DNA from: Catellatospora tritici
Lineage (GTDB): Bacteria; Actinomycetota; Actinomycetes; Mycobacteriales; Micromonosporaceae
Assembly: GCF_019083965.1 (NCBI RefSeq)
Contig: NZ_JAHRCY010000013.1
Span: forward strand, 94,320-158,319
Length of the DNA stretch: 64,000 bases
Direction: 5' to 3'
Shown: in pieces, positions 24,272 through 31,578 of the stretch
Layout: each line of letters opens with the position of its first letter
How positions within the stretch are numbered: position 1 is the first letter of the stretch
The notes under the pieces: generated by a model
What the model was told of the DNA's origin: nothing
The model's input: only the letters and a program-made list of their open reading frames with translations
The model's database searches: none
Translations under genes and position numbers: made by a program

Positions 24272-24541
24272 TCACGGATAGCCCGCGCGGGCCGCCCGGA
24301 TCAGGCAGATCGCGCACTTCCCGGCGTCCGCGCAGGTGCAGGCGGCGTCGGCGAGCACCGCGTCGACGGCGTCCAGGGCCGTGCGGGCGGTGCCCAGGGC
24401 ATGGCTGACCTGCCGTACCCGGGCCAGGGCGGCGCCGACCTGGCGGCGGGACGCGTCGAGGCGTTCGTATTCGTCGGGGCTGAGCAGGATGAACTCTTCG
24501 CCGTCCAGGGTGGCGCGGCGCGGGGGCGGTGCTTTGGGCAT
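24272..24541 (-). CDS. Small Cys-containing hypothetical protein
   Basis: An 89-residue protein. The first part (ATLDGEEFILLSPDEYERLD) resembles the opening of an antitoxin-like or regulatory beta-helix unit. A helix follows (about 32-62), and the C-terminus has a cysteine cluster CTCADAGKCAIC. The four cysteines could bind a metal. The ATG at 24541 excludes an unrelated upstream extension. No function is assigned. Confidence 0.6.
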   Translation of the reverse strand: MPKAPPPRRATLDGEEFILLSPDEYERLDASRRQVGAALARVRQVSHALGTARTALDAVDAVLADAACTCADAGKCAICLIRAARAGYP

Positions 24542-24603
24542 ACCCACTCGTGATTTCCATCCGGGTGGTCGGCGGCGGGTGACGCCGCCGACCACCTCAC
24601 CGG

Positions 24604-25077
24604 TCAGGGGGCGGTGATGGACGGTGCCGCACCCGCGCCGAAGGCCCAGCCCTCGACGGTGCCCGGCGCCGGGTTGTAGCTGCTCGCGCCTGAGGAGCTG
24701 TACGTCCAGGCGGCGCCGTGCGTGCTGGCGTGCCAGTACGACCAGTACGCGGTCGCGGGCGGCGTGTTGACACAGGCCTGCTGCGCGGCGGTGGGCAGGC
24801 CGTTGATGCGGCACACGAACGCCAGGCCCCAGCGCGAGGTCCCGGCGACGGTGAACCCGGCCCCGGTCAGCGCGTTGATGCCGCTGGTCGGGTCGCCGGG
24901 AGCGCAGGCGGTGACGACGCCGCCGCCCAGCGAGGCGAAGTCGACGACCACGGTGACGCCGGTGCTGCCGGAGCAGGCGGCCGCGTGGGCGGCGGGAGCC
25001 TGCACCAGCACCGCGCCGGTCGCGACGGTGAGGGTGGTGAGCAGGGCGGACAGCGCCCGGCCGAAGCGGCGGTTCAT
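24604..25077 (-). CDS. Secreted beta-domain protein (transcobalamin beta-domain-like)
   Basis: A 157-residue exported protein: signal peptide to about residue 33 (ending AAHA), then a single beta-rich domain with four cysteines. Characteristic blocks are GVTVVVDFASLGGGVVTAC, SGINALTGAGF, WGLAFVCRINGLPT and AYWSYWHASTHGAAW. The same blocks occur in the protein at 28024 across the divergent promoter. Their order resembles the small DUF4430-type beta domain that closes over cobalamin in intrinsic factor and transcobalamin. It follows the toroid gene directly and sits under a cobalamin riboswitch. The ATG at 25077 has a good ribosome site; a GTG at 25095 overlaps the upstream stop. Confidence 0.8.
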   Translation of the reverse strand: MNRRFGRALSALLTTLTVATGAVLVQAPAAHAAACSGSTGVTVVVDFASLGGGVVTACAPGDPTSGINALTGAGFTVAGTSRWGLAFVCRINGLPTAAQQACVNTPPATAYWSYWHASTHGAAWTYSSSGASSYNPAPGTVEGWAFGAGAAPSITAP

Positions 25078-25091
25078 CGGGATGGCCCCTT

Positions 25092-26135
25092 TCACGGGCA
25101 GGCGAGGGTGGGCGCGGTCGCGACGGAGCCCGCCGCGTCGAGGTTGGCGTAGCCGCGGCCGGTCAGGCCGAGCACGGCCTGCGCGGTCGCGCGCGGGCCG
25201 GTCGCCGGGTCGAAGACCCCGGTCGTGTACGAGATCGCGCCCCGGTCGGCGACCGCACCGGCGCAGCCGACCTGCAGCCCGCGCAGGAACACGCGCGCCT
25301 TCGCGGCCGCCACCAGGCGCCCGCTGGACTGCAGCGCCTGGGCCGCCAGCCCGGTGCTGTTGGCGTTCTCGACCCCGGCCGAGGCGAACCCGCCGTCGGA
25401 CTGCTGCTGGGCGACCAGCCAGGACGCACCGCTGTTGGCGTGGGTGAGGTCGCCCGCCGCGCGCAGCGCCTGCACCGCCAGCGCGGTCGCGTCCACGTCG
25501 CTGACGCAGACCGGCTGGTCGAAGTAGAGCGGGAAACCGCCGTCGGCGCAGGCGGTCCCGGCCAGGTACGACACCGACGCGGCCGGTGCGCCCGCGGCCG
25601 TGCGGCCCAGCGCGATGACCGCCAGGGACTGGGTGAACCCGTTGCTGAAGTCACCCCACGCGGAGCGGTCGCTGAACCGGCCCGAGGGCGCCTGCAGGCC
25701 GCGCAGCCGGGTGATCAGGTCGACGCCCCCGAACGCGGCCGGGTCGGCGCCGGTGACCTCGGCGGCCAGCGCCAGCTTGGCCGTGGCCCCGGCGTAGGCC
25801 TCGGTGCCGTCGCCGACGTACCCGGTCAGGGTGCCGGGTTCGGCCAACCACGCCATGGCGGCGTCACGGTAGGTGCCGCCGGTCTTCGACGCGGCGAAGG
25901 CGAACACGGCGTCGATGGTGAGGCCCTGGTCGGGATAGGCGACGCCGTCGAAGACGACCTCGAAACGCTCGCCGTCGACCAGCTGGCGAGCCAGCCAGCC
26001 CGCGGCCGCGTCGGCCCGGTTGAGAGTGGGGCTCGCCGCGGCGGGTACGGCCGTGACGAGCAGGGTGGCGAGGGCGATCGCGAGGCCCGCGCCGATCCGG
26101 CGCACTCGGCGGCCCGGAGGATGAAGGGGGGACAT
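25092..26135 (-). CDS. Secreted alpha/alpha-toroid (prenyltransferase-repeat) protein
   Basis: A 347-residue exported protein: signal peptide to about residue 34 (ending PAAA), then repeated helical hairpins of the prenyltransferase/squalene-cyclase toroid type, with repeats such as DVDATALAVQALRAAGDL, ASWLVAQQQSDGGF and NSTGLAAQALQSSG. No catalytic Asp cluster of a cyclase is seen, so a binding role is likely. Toroids of this kind form the alpha domain of intrinsic factor and transcobalamin. The gene is preceded by a cobalamin riboswitch and coupled to the beta-domain gene. The ATG at 26135 has AGGAG upstream. It lacks a sortase or membrane anchor, so it should be free or loosely bound. Confidence 0.87.
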   Translation of the reverse strand: MSPLHPPGRRVRRIGAGLAIALATLLVTAVPAAASPTLNRADAAAGWLARQLVDGERFEVVFDGVAYPDQGLTIDAVFAFAASKTGGTYRDAAMAWLAEPGTLTGYVGDGTEAYAGATAKLALAAEVTGADPAAFGGVDLITRLRGLQAPSGRFSDRSAWGDFSNGFTQSLAVIALGRTAAGAPAASVSYLAGTACADGGFPLYFDQPVCVSDVDATALAVQALRAAGDLTHANSGASWLVAQQQSDGGFASAGVENANSTGLAAQALQSSGRLVAAAKARVFLRGLQVGCAGAVADRGAISYTTGVFDPATGPRATAQAVLGLTGRGYANLDAAGSVATAPTLACP

Positions 26136-26244
26136 GGCACTCCTTGAGGGGCGCCATGGGAACGACGTGCCTCGACCCGGCCTTCGCGCGACGCGGAGCG
26201 AAGCGGCCGAGCCCAAGACGCGTGGACGGAATCCGCAGGTGGAA

Positions 26245-26372
26245 CGCCACCGGAAGGTTTTCGGGCTCGGTACGCGAAGGCTCGCGTCCCATACCGTTGC
26301 GCGTCAGCCCCGGGCTCACACCGGGTTCCCCTACGCGATGACCCCATCACGCTATGCCATGCCTCCGGTTTC
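26245..26372 (-). promoter_or_regulatory. Cobalamin riboswitch (leftward operon)
   Basis: On the minus strand the conserved core reads GGGGAACCCGGTG, GAGCCCGGGGCTGACGCGCA, ACGGTATGG and then GAGCCCGAAAACCT, which are the invariant blocks of AdoCbl riboswitches. ACCGGAGG near 26362-26370 can pair with CCTTCCGGT after the last block to close the aptamer. It lies about 110 nt upstream of the toroid gene at 26135, leaving room for the kissing-loop hairpin and expression platform. Boundaries are approximate. Confidence 0.92.
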
Positions 26373-26435
26373 GCGCGAGTTGCGTACGTGACACCACCCT
26401 CGCGTTGACGCCCGCTGACCCCGTGTGGTCGGATG
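26373..26435. promoter_or_regulatory. Divergent promoter region between two riboswitches
   Basis: Only about 63 bp separate the two aptamers, so both promoters must sit here or overlap the aptamer starts. A rightward -35 candidate TTGACG lies at 26405-26410, with TCGGAT 18 bp downstream (26429-26434) as a weak -10. No clear leftward pair was identified. Confidence 0.45.
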
Positions 26436-26537
26436 GGCCCGTTCCAGCGCATCAGGGGAAGCCGGTCGAAGCCCGGCACTGGCCCGCAGCCGTAGGTCCT
26501 CTTTGGAGGACGAGTCGGAATACCTGGTTGGAACGCA
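26436..26537 (+). promoter_or_regulatory. Cobalamin riboswitch (rightward ECF operon)
   Basis: The plus strand carries AGGGGAAGCCGGT, GAAGCCCGGCACTGGCCCGC, AGCCGTAGG and GAGTCGGAATACCTGG, the conserved blocks of cobalamin riboswitches. GTTCCA at 26441 can pair with TGGAAC at 26529 to close the aptamer. The C/G-rich stretch at 26540-26600 can supply the kissing-loop and expression-platform hairpins before the ATG at 26648. Confidence 0.93.
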
Positions 26538-26647
26538 CCACCCCCCAGCGTCGTCGTGGTCCACGGCGCGGAGCCTGAGCACCCCGGGGCAGCGTTTCCG
26601 CGGGCGGTCGGTGTCCGCGCCAGCGCCGCTCATCCCGGGAGACATCA

Positions 26648-27976
26648 ATGCCCGCACCCCGCTCGCGCGCCGCCGCAACCCTGCTCGCGGCCGTCGTCGC
26701 CGCCTTCACCGTCGCGGCGCCCGCCGTCGCGGCCGGTCCGACTCCGAGCCCGACTCCGTCGCTCAGTGCGACGTCAAGCCCGTCACCCGATCCGGCCGTG
26801 AGCCCGTCGGGCAGCCCGGCTCCGAGCCCGTCGACGAGCCACGACCCGGGCGGCGAGCCGAGGGCCCTCGCCGAGTCCACCCCGGACCTGGCCAAGGGGG
26901 TGGCGTACCTGCGCGCCCCGGCCAACCTCAAGGACGGCCGCTACTACGAGTCGTTCCCCGGGTTCCCCGACTTCGGGCTGAGCATCGACGGCGCGTACGC
27001 GCTGGCCGCGACCGGTGCCGACGACGCGAAACTGCGCGCGATCACCGAGTTCATCCGCACCGGCGGGGTCGTGGGCGACGGCGGTTTCACCGTCGACTCC
27101 TGGCTCGGCATCGGCACCGAGTGGGCCTCGGGCGGCTCCATCGGCAAGGTCGCGCTGCTCGCCCAGGTCACCGGGTACGACCCGCGCGCCTTCGGCGGTC
27201 ACGACCTGATCGCCGCGCTGAAGCAGGTCACCTGCACCGGCGCCGACGAGGCCACCGGCTGCGCCGGACCGGGCAACTACACCTGGTCCGCCTCGGTGTT
27301 CTCGCAGGCCCTGGGCGTGCTCGCGCAGCTGCGCGCCGGGCAGGCCGCCGACGCGACCGGCCCGCTGGAGTTCCTGCTCGGGCTGCAGCGGTCCGACGGC
27401 TCGTTCCCGAGCCTCATTCCGGCCGCCGCGCAGGACCGGGACGTGGACAGCACCGCCATCGCCGCGATGGCCCTCGACCTCGCGGGCGGTCACGAGGCCG
27501 CGCTCGAGAAGGCCCTGGCCTGGATCGCCGGGCAGCAGAAGGACCACGGCGGCTTCCCCGGCGCGGCCGGCGACTCCACCAACTCCACCGCGTTGGCGGT
27601 GCAGGGGCTGTCGCTGCGCGCCGACACGTACGCCGCCCAGCTCGGCAAGGCGCGGGAGTTCCTGGCGGGGCAGCAGAACGGCGACGGCGGGTTCGACGTG
27701 GCGCTCGGTGCCGAAGGCTCGGACCTGCGCGCCTCCACCCAGGCGGTCTGCGGCGCCACCGGCGTCTCGTTCGGCACGCTGCTGCGTGACGTGCACGCGC
27801 TGCCGGGCGGTCCGGCGTCGCCGTCGCCGTCGCCGTCCGGCGATGGCGGGCCGGGCCTGCCGGTCACCGGCTTCCCGCTGGTCGCGACCGTGGTGACGGC
27901 GCTGGTGCTGATCGTGGTGGGCGCGATGCTGCTGGTCGGGTTCCGGCGCCGCGCCGCCGCTGGTGGTGGACGGTGA
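26648..27976 (+). CDS. Surface-anchored alpha/alpha-toroid protein under cobalamin riboswitch
   Basis: A 442-residue protein. The parts in order are a signal peptide (to about residue 28), a Ser/Pro/Thr-rich linker (30-75), a prenyltransferase-type alpha/alpha toroid (about 80-385), a second Pro/Ser linker, and a C-terminal anchor. Toroid repeats include DSTAIAAMALDLAGGHEAAL, AWIAGQQKDHGGF and NSTALAVQGL. The anchor is LPVTG, a hydrophobic helix and an RRR tail, which is a sortase-type sorting signal, so the protein is probably fixed to the cell wall. It is the counterpart of the free toroid protein at 25092. It opens the ECF operon and probably captures cobalamin at the surface. Confidence 0.88.
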   Translation: MPAPRSRAAATLLAAVVAAFTVAAPAVAAGPTPSPTPSLSATSSPSPDPAVSPSGSPAPSPSTSHDPGGEPRALAESTPDLAKGVAYLRAPANLKDGRYYESFPGFPDFGLSIDGAYALAATGADDAKLRAITEFIRTGGVVGDGGFTVDSWLGIGTEWASGGSIGKVALLAQVTGYDPRAFGGHDLIAALKQVTCTGADEATGCAGPGNYTWSASVFSQALGVLAQLRAGQAADATGPLEFLLGLQRSDGSFPSLIPAAAQDRDVDSTAIAAMALDLAGGHEAALEKALAWIAGQQKDHGGFPGAAGDSTNSTALAVQGLSLRADTYAAQLGKAREFLAGQQNGDGGFDVALGAEGSDLRASTQAVCGATGVSFGTLLRDVHALPGGPASPSPSPSGDGGPGLPVTGFPLVATVVTALVLIVVGAMLLVGFRRRAAAGGGR

Positions 27977-27986
27977 AGTCCCGGGA

Positions 27987-28028
27987 CTCACACGGGTGGG
28001 GTTGTGCGCACAACCCCACCCGTGTGAG
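27987..28028. repeat. Hairpin element, copy 3 (19-bp stem, GCGC loop)
   Basis: CTCACACGGGTGGGGTTGT, loop GCGC, then the exact complement. The stem carries ACGGGTGGGG/CCCCACCCGT where copies 1 and 2 have ACGTGTGGGG/CCCCACACGT, so both strands changed together. It sits between the sortase-anchored toroid gene and the beta-domain gene, and its right arm contains the probable GTG start (28024) of the latter. Confidence 0.87.
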
Positions 28029-28845
28029 CCGGGTCGGGGCGGTACTGCTGGCCGTGGTCGCGGTGCTCGCCTGGGGTGCGCCCGCGCTGGCCAAACCGCA
28101 GCCGATCGGGCAGTGCACCACGAGTTCCGGGGTGATCCTGGCGGTCGACTTCAGCCACTGGGGTGGGCCGCTGCTGCGCGCCTGCGGCACCACTCCGACC
28201 ACCGGATACCAACTGCTCAACCAGGGCGGGTGGCGGACCGCGGGGACGCAGCACGACGGGCCGGGTTTCGTCTGCCGCATCGGCTACTCCGGTTACCAGG
28301 GCGGCAGGCAGTATCCGACCTCGGCGACGGAGAAGTGCGTGCTGACGCCGCCGGCCTCGGCGTACTGGTCGTACTGGCATGCCGACCCGGGGCAGAACTC
28401 GTGGTCGTACTCGCAGCTGGGCGCCATGAGTTACCACCCGAAACCGGGCAGCGTCGACCTGTGGACCTTCGGCGCGACCGATGTGGACGGCGGCCAGGGC
28501 AGGCCGAAGTTCAGCCCGAACAGCGTCCGTGCCCGCAACACGAGCCCGGTCGGCGGGTCCAGCCCGAAGCCGAAACCGACCCCGGCCCGTCCTGCCACCT
28601 CCGCCGCCGCGCCGGCCCCCAGCCCGTCGATCTCGGCGCCCTCGCCGAGCGTCTCCACGAGCGAGGCCGCGTCAGCGGTGCCGACTGAGGAGGTGCCGCC
28701 GATCGTCGACGCGGCCCCGACCACGGCCGCCGCCGCGCAGGACTCGGGCACGGCCACGCCGCTGCTGGTCACGGTCGCGATTCTGCTGCTGCTCGGTGCC
28801 GCTGCCGCACTCGCGGTACGCCGCAGGCGCACCGGCGATGAGTAG
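28024..28845 (+). CDS. Membrane-anchored beta-domain protein (transcobalamin beta-domain-like)
   Basis: A 273-residue protein: signal peptide SRVGAVLLAVVAVLAWGAPALA, then a beta domain (about residues 28-155) with GVILAVDFSHWGGPLLRACG, GFVCRIGYSGYQ and AYWSYWHADPGQNSW. These blocks match those of the protein at 24604. A Pro/Ser-rich linker (about 160-235) follows, then a C-terminal membrane helix with RRRRT. The GTG at 28024 gives a standard signal peptide. A GTG at 27973 overlapping the previous stop (GTGA) would add 17 residues encoded by hairpin copy 3. It is the second gene of the riboswitch-controlled ECF operon and probably works with the toroid protein in cobalamin capture. Confidence 0.8.
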   Translation: MSRVGAVLLAVVAVLAWGAPALAKPQPIGQCTTSSGVILAVDFSHWGGPLLRACGTTPTTGYQLLNQGGWRTAGTQHDGPGFVCRIGYSGYQGGRQYPTSATEKCVLTPPASAYWSYWHADPGQNSWSYSQLGAMSYHPKPGSVDLWTFGATDVDGGQGRPKFSPNSVRARNTSPVGGSSPKPKPTPARPATSAAAPAPSPSISAPSPSVSTSEAASAVPTEEVPPIVDAAPTTAAAAQDSGTATPLLVTVAILLLLGAAAALAVRRRRTGDE

Positions 28846-29959
28846 CCTCGCCGCGGCACGGCTGCCCCGGCCGCTGCACCCCGTCGCGTGGTGGCTGTGG
28901 GCGCTGGCCCTGGCCGCCGCGGCCAGCCGCACCGGCAACCCGCTGCTGCTGGCGCTGATCTTCGCGGTGCTCGGCCTGGCGGTGACCGTACGCCGCGGCG
29001 ACGCCCCCTGGGCCCGCGCCTTCGGTTACTACCTGCTCCTCGCCCTGTCCGTGATCGTGATCCGGGTGCTGTTCCGGGCTGTCTTCGCCTCCGGCACCGG
29101 CCCCGACGACCACATCCTGTTCACCCTCCCGCACCTGCCCACCCCCGACTGGTACGCGGGCATCCAACTCGGCGGACCCGTCTCGCTGGAGGCCGTGCTG
29201 TCGGCCGCGCTGGACGGCCTGCGGCTGGCCTGCCTGCTGTGCTGCATCGGCGCGGCCAACACCCTGGCCAACCCGAAACGGGCCCTGCGCGTGCTGCCCG
29301 GCGCCCTGTACGAGCTGGGCGTCGCCGTCACAGTCGCGCTGACCGTCGCCCCGCAGCTGGTCGAGAGCGTGCAGCGGGTCGCCCGCGCCCGACGCCTGCG
29401 TGCCGGACGGACGAAGGGCCTGCGAGCCCTGCGCGCGATCGCGCTGCCGGTGCTGCACGACGCCCTCGACCGGTCACTGCGCCTGGCCGCCGCGATGGAC
29501 TCGCGCGGCTACGGCCGCACCGGCCCGGCCACCCGAGCCTCGCGCCTGGCCACCGGCGCACTGATGCTCACCGGCATGACCGGCCTGTGTGTCGGGGCGT
29601 ACGGCCTGCTCGACCCCACCGTCCCCGGCGGGGTCGGCGTCGGCGGGTTCGCCGTCGGGGCGGTGCTGTGCACGGGCGGGCTAATCCTCGGCGGCCGCCG
29701 GGTCTCCCGCAGCCGCTACCGCCCCGACCCCTGGCAGTGGCCGGAATGGACGGTCGCCGTCGGTGGCCTGACCACCGCGGTCGTCCTCGCCGCCGCGACC
29801 GGCTACGACCCGGCCGCGCTCGGCACCGGCCCGCTGCGCTGGCCGACCCTGCCCGTGCTGCCCGCCGCCGCCATCCTGCTGGCCGCCGTGGCCGCGCTCG
29901 CCGCGCCGCCGCCACCGCCGCGCCACCGGCCCGCCGTGCTCGCCGGAGCGTTGCGGTGA
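28838..29959 (+). CDS. ecfT: ECF transporter transmembrane subunit EcfT
   Basis: A 373-residue integral membrane protein. The Ala-Arg-Gly coupling region is recognisable as RARRLRAGRTKG and AMDSRGYGRTG, the cytoplasmic helices that grip the ATPases. Hydrophobic segments lie at about 13-32, 35-50, 62-80, 120-140 and 155-175. Beyond residue 240 come additional hydrophobic segments, making it longer than the usual EcfT of about 260. It overlaps the previous gene by 8 nt and the ATPase gene by 4 nt. Together with them and the S component it forms a group II or dedicated ECF importer, with cobalamin inferred from the riboswitch. Confidence 0.88.
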   Translation: MSSLAAARLPRPLHPVAWWLWALALAAAASRTGNPLLLALIFAVLGLAVTVRRGDAPWARAFGYYLLLALSVIVIRVLFRAVFASGTGPDDHILFTLPHLPTPDWYAGIQLGGPVSLEAVLSAALDGLRLACLLCCIGAANTLANPKRALRVLPGALYELGVAVTVALTVAPQLVESVQRVARARRLRAGRTKGLRALRAIALPVLHDALDRSLRLAAAMDSRGYGRTGPATRASRLATGALMLTGMTGLCVGAYGLLDPTVPGGVGVGGFAVGAVLCTGGLILGGRRVSRSRYRPDPWQWPEWTVAVGGLTTAVVLAAATGYDPAALGTGPLRWPTLPVLPAAAILLAAVAALAAPPPPPRHRPAVLAGALR

Positions 29960-31578
29960 TCCGATTCGACCACGTGTCCGTCACCTACGACGGCGCCACC
30001 GCGCCGGTGCTGCGCGACGTCGACCTGCGGCTGGACGAGGGCGAACTGTGCCTGGTCGTCGGGCACACCGGCACCGGCAAGTCCACCCTGCTCGGCGCGA
30101 TCAACGGGCTGGTCCCGCACTTCACCGGCGGCACCCTGTCCGGCCGGGTCACCGTCGCCGGGCGCGACACCGCGAAGCACCCGCCACGCGAGCTGGCCGA
30201 CCTCGTCGGCGTCGTCGGCCAGGACCCCGTCGCCGGGTTCGTCACCGACACCGTCGAGGAGGAGCTGGCGTACGGCATGGAGCAGCTGGCGCTGGACCCG
30301 AAGGTGATGCGCACCCGGGTCGAGGAGGCGCTGGACCTGCTGGGCCTGGCCGAGCTGCGGCACCGGGGCCTGCACCAGCTCTCCGGCGGGCAGCAGCAGC
30401 GCGTCGCGATCGCCGCCGCGCTGACGGCCCACCCGCGCGTGCTCGTGCTCGACGAGCCGACCTCGGCGCTGGACCCGACCGGGGCCGAGGACGTGCTCGC
30501 CGCGATCACCCGGCTCGTGCACGATCTCGGCATCACCGTCGTGCTGGCCGAGCACCGGCTCGAACGGGTCATCCCGTACGCCGACCGGCTCCTCCACCTG
30601 CCCGGCGACGGCACCGTGACCTGCGGCGACCCGGCCGCGCAGCTCGCCGCGTCGACCGTGGCGCCGCCCGTGGTCGAACTGGCCCGCCACGCGGGCTGGA
30701 CCCCGGTCCCCCTGTCCGTACGCGACGCCCGCCGCCACGCGTCCGCCCTGCGCGACCGGCTGCCCGCCGATCCACCCCCGCCTCGCACCAGCCACGCCAC
30801 CACGGAGAACGAACTGGCGGCGCGGGGGGTGATCGTCCGGCACGGGCCGGTGGTCGCGGTCCGGGGCGTGGATCTGGCGCTGTGCCGGGGCGAGGTGACC
30901 GCCCTGATGGGACGCAACGGGTCGGGCAAGTCCTCGCTGCTGTGGGCGCTGCAGGGGGCGGGGCGTCGCGACGGCGGCTCGGTCGCGGTGCGCGACGGCT
31001 CGGGGCGTACCGACCCGAAGCAGGTGTCCGCCGCCCGTTCCCGCACCCTGGTCGGTCTCGTCCCACAGGCCGCGACCGACCTGCTCTACCTGGAGACCGT
31101 CGGCGCCGAACTCGACCAGGCCGACCGCGACGGCGCCACCCCCGGCACCGCCCGGACGCTGCTGGACACCATCGCGCCCGGTATCGACCGGGCCGCCCAC
31201 CCGCGTGACCTGTCCGCCGGGCAGCAACTCGCACTGGTGCTGGCGGTGCAGTTGGCCGTCACGCCGGGTGTGCTACTGCTCGACGAGCCGACGCGCGGCC
31301 TGGACTACCGCGCCAAGCGGGCCCTGGCCACGACGGTCGACGAACTCGCCGCGCGGGGCCACGCCGTGGTCGTGGCCACCCACGACGTCGAGTTCGCCGC
31401 GCTGGCCACCGACCGGGTCGTGGTGATGGCCGACGGGGAGATCGTCGCCGACGGACCGGCCACGGCGGTGCTCACCGCGTCGCCGTCGTTCGCGCCGCAG
31501 GTGGCCAAGATCCTGGCCCCGGCGCCGTACCTCACCGTCGGGCAGGTGCGGGCCGCGCTGGGGGAGGAGGGGGTATGA
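29956..31578 (+). CDS. Fused double ATPase of ECF transporter (EcfA1-EcfA2)
   Basis: A 540-residue protein with two ABC ATPase domains in one chain. Domain 1 (about 1-235): Walker A GHTGTGKST, signature LSGGQQQR, Walker B VLVLDEPTSALD. Domain 2 (about 290-515): Walker A GRNGSGKSS, signature LSAGQQLAL (a variant), Walker B VLLLDEPTRGLD and switch THDVEF. A linker of about 50 residues joins them. Many ECF systems use two separate ATPase genes; the fusion is common in actinobacteria. The GTG at 29956 overlaps the ecfT stop. It powers uptake by the EcfT-S complex. Confidence 0.94.
   Translation: MIRFDHVSVTYDGATAPVLRDVDLRLDEGELCLVVGHTGTGKSTLLGAINGLVPHFTGGTLSGRVTVAGRDTAKHPPRELADLVGVVGQDPVAGFVTDTVEEELAYGMEQLALDPKVMRTRVEEALDLLGLAELRHRGLHQLSGGQQQRVAIAAALTAHPRVLVLDEPTSALDPTGAEDVLAAITRLVHDLGITVVLAEHRLERVIPYADRLLHLPGDGTVTCGDPAAQLAASTVAPPVVELARHAGWTPVPLSVRDARRHASALRDRLPADPPPPRTSHATTENELAARGVIVRHGPVVAVRGVDLALCRGEVTALMGRNGSGKSSLLWALQGAGRRDGGSVAVRDGSGRTDPKQVSAARSRTLVGLVPQAATDLLYLETVGAELDQADRDGATPGTARTLLDTIAPGIDRAAHPRDLSAGQQLALVLAVQLAVTPGVLLLDEPTRGLDYRAKRALATTVDELAARGHAVVVATHDVEFAALATDRVVVMADGEIVADGPATAVLTASPSFAPQVAKILAPAPYLTVGQVRAALGEEGV

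Noticed and set aside
25092..27976. Terpene or squalene cyclase activity for the two toroid proteins
   Set aside because: Both are secreted, lack an Asp-rich catalytic motif and are under cobalamin riboswitches next to an ECF transporter, so a binding role is more likely.
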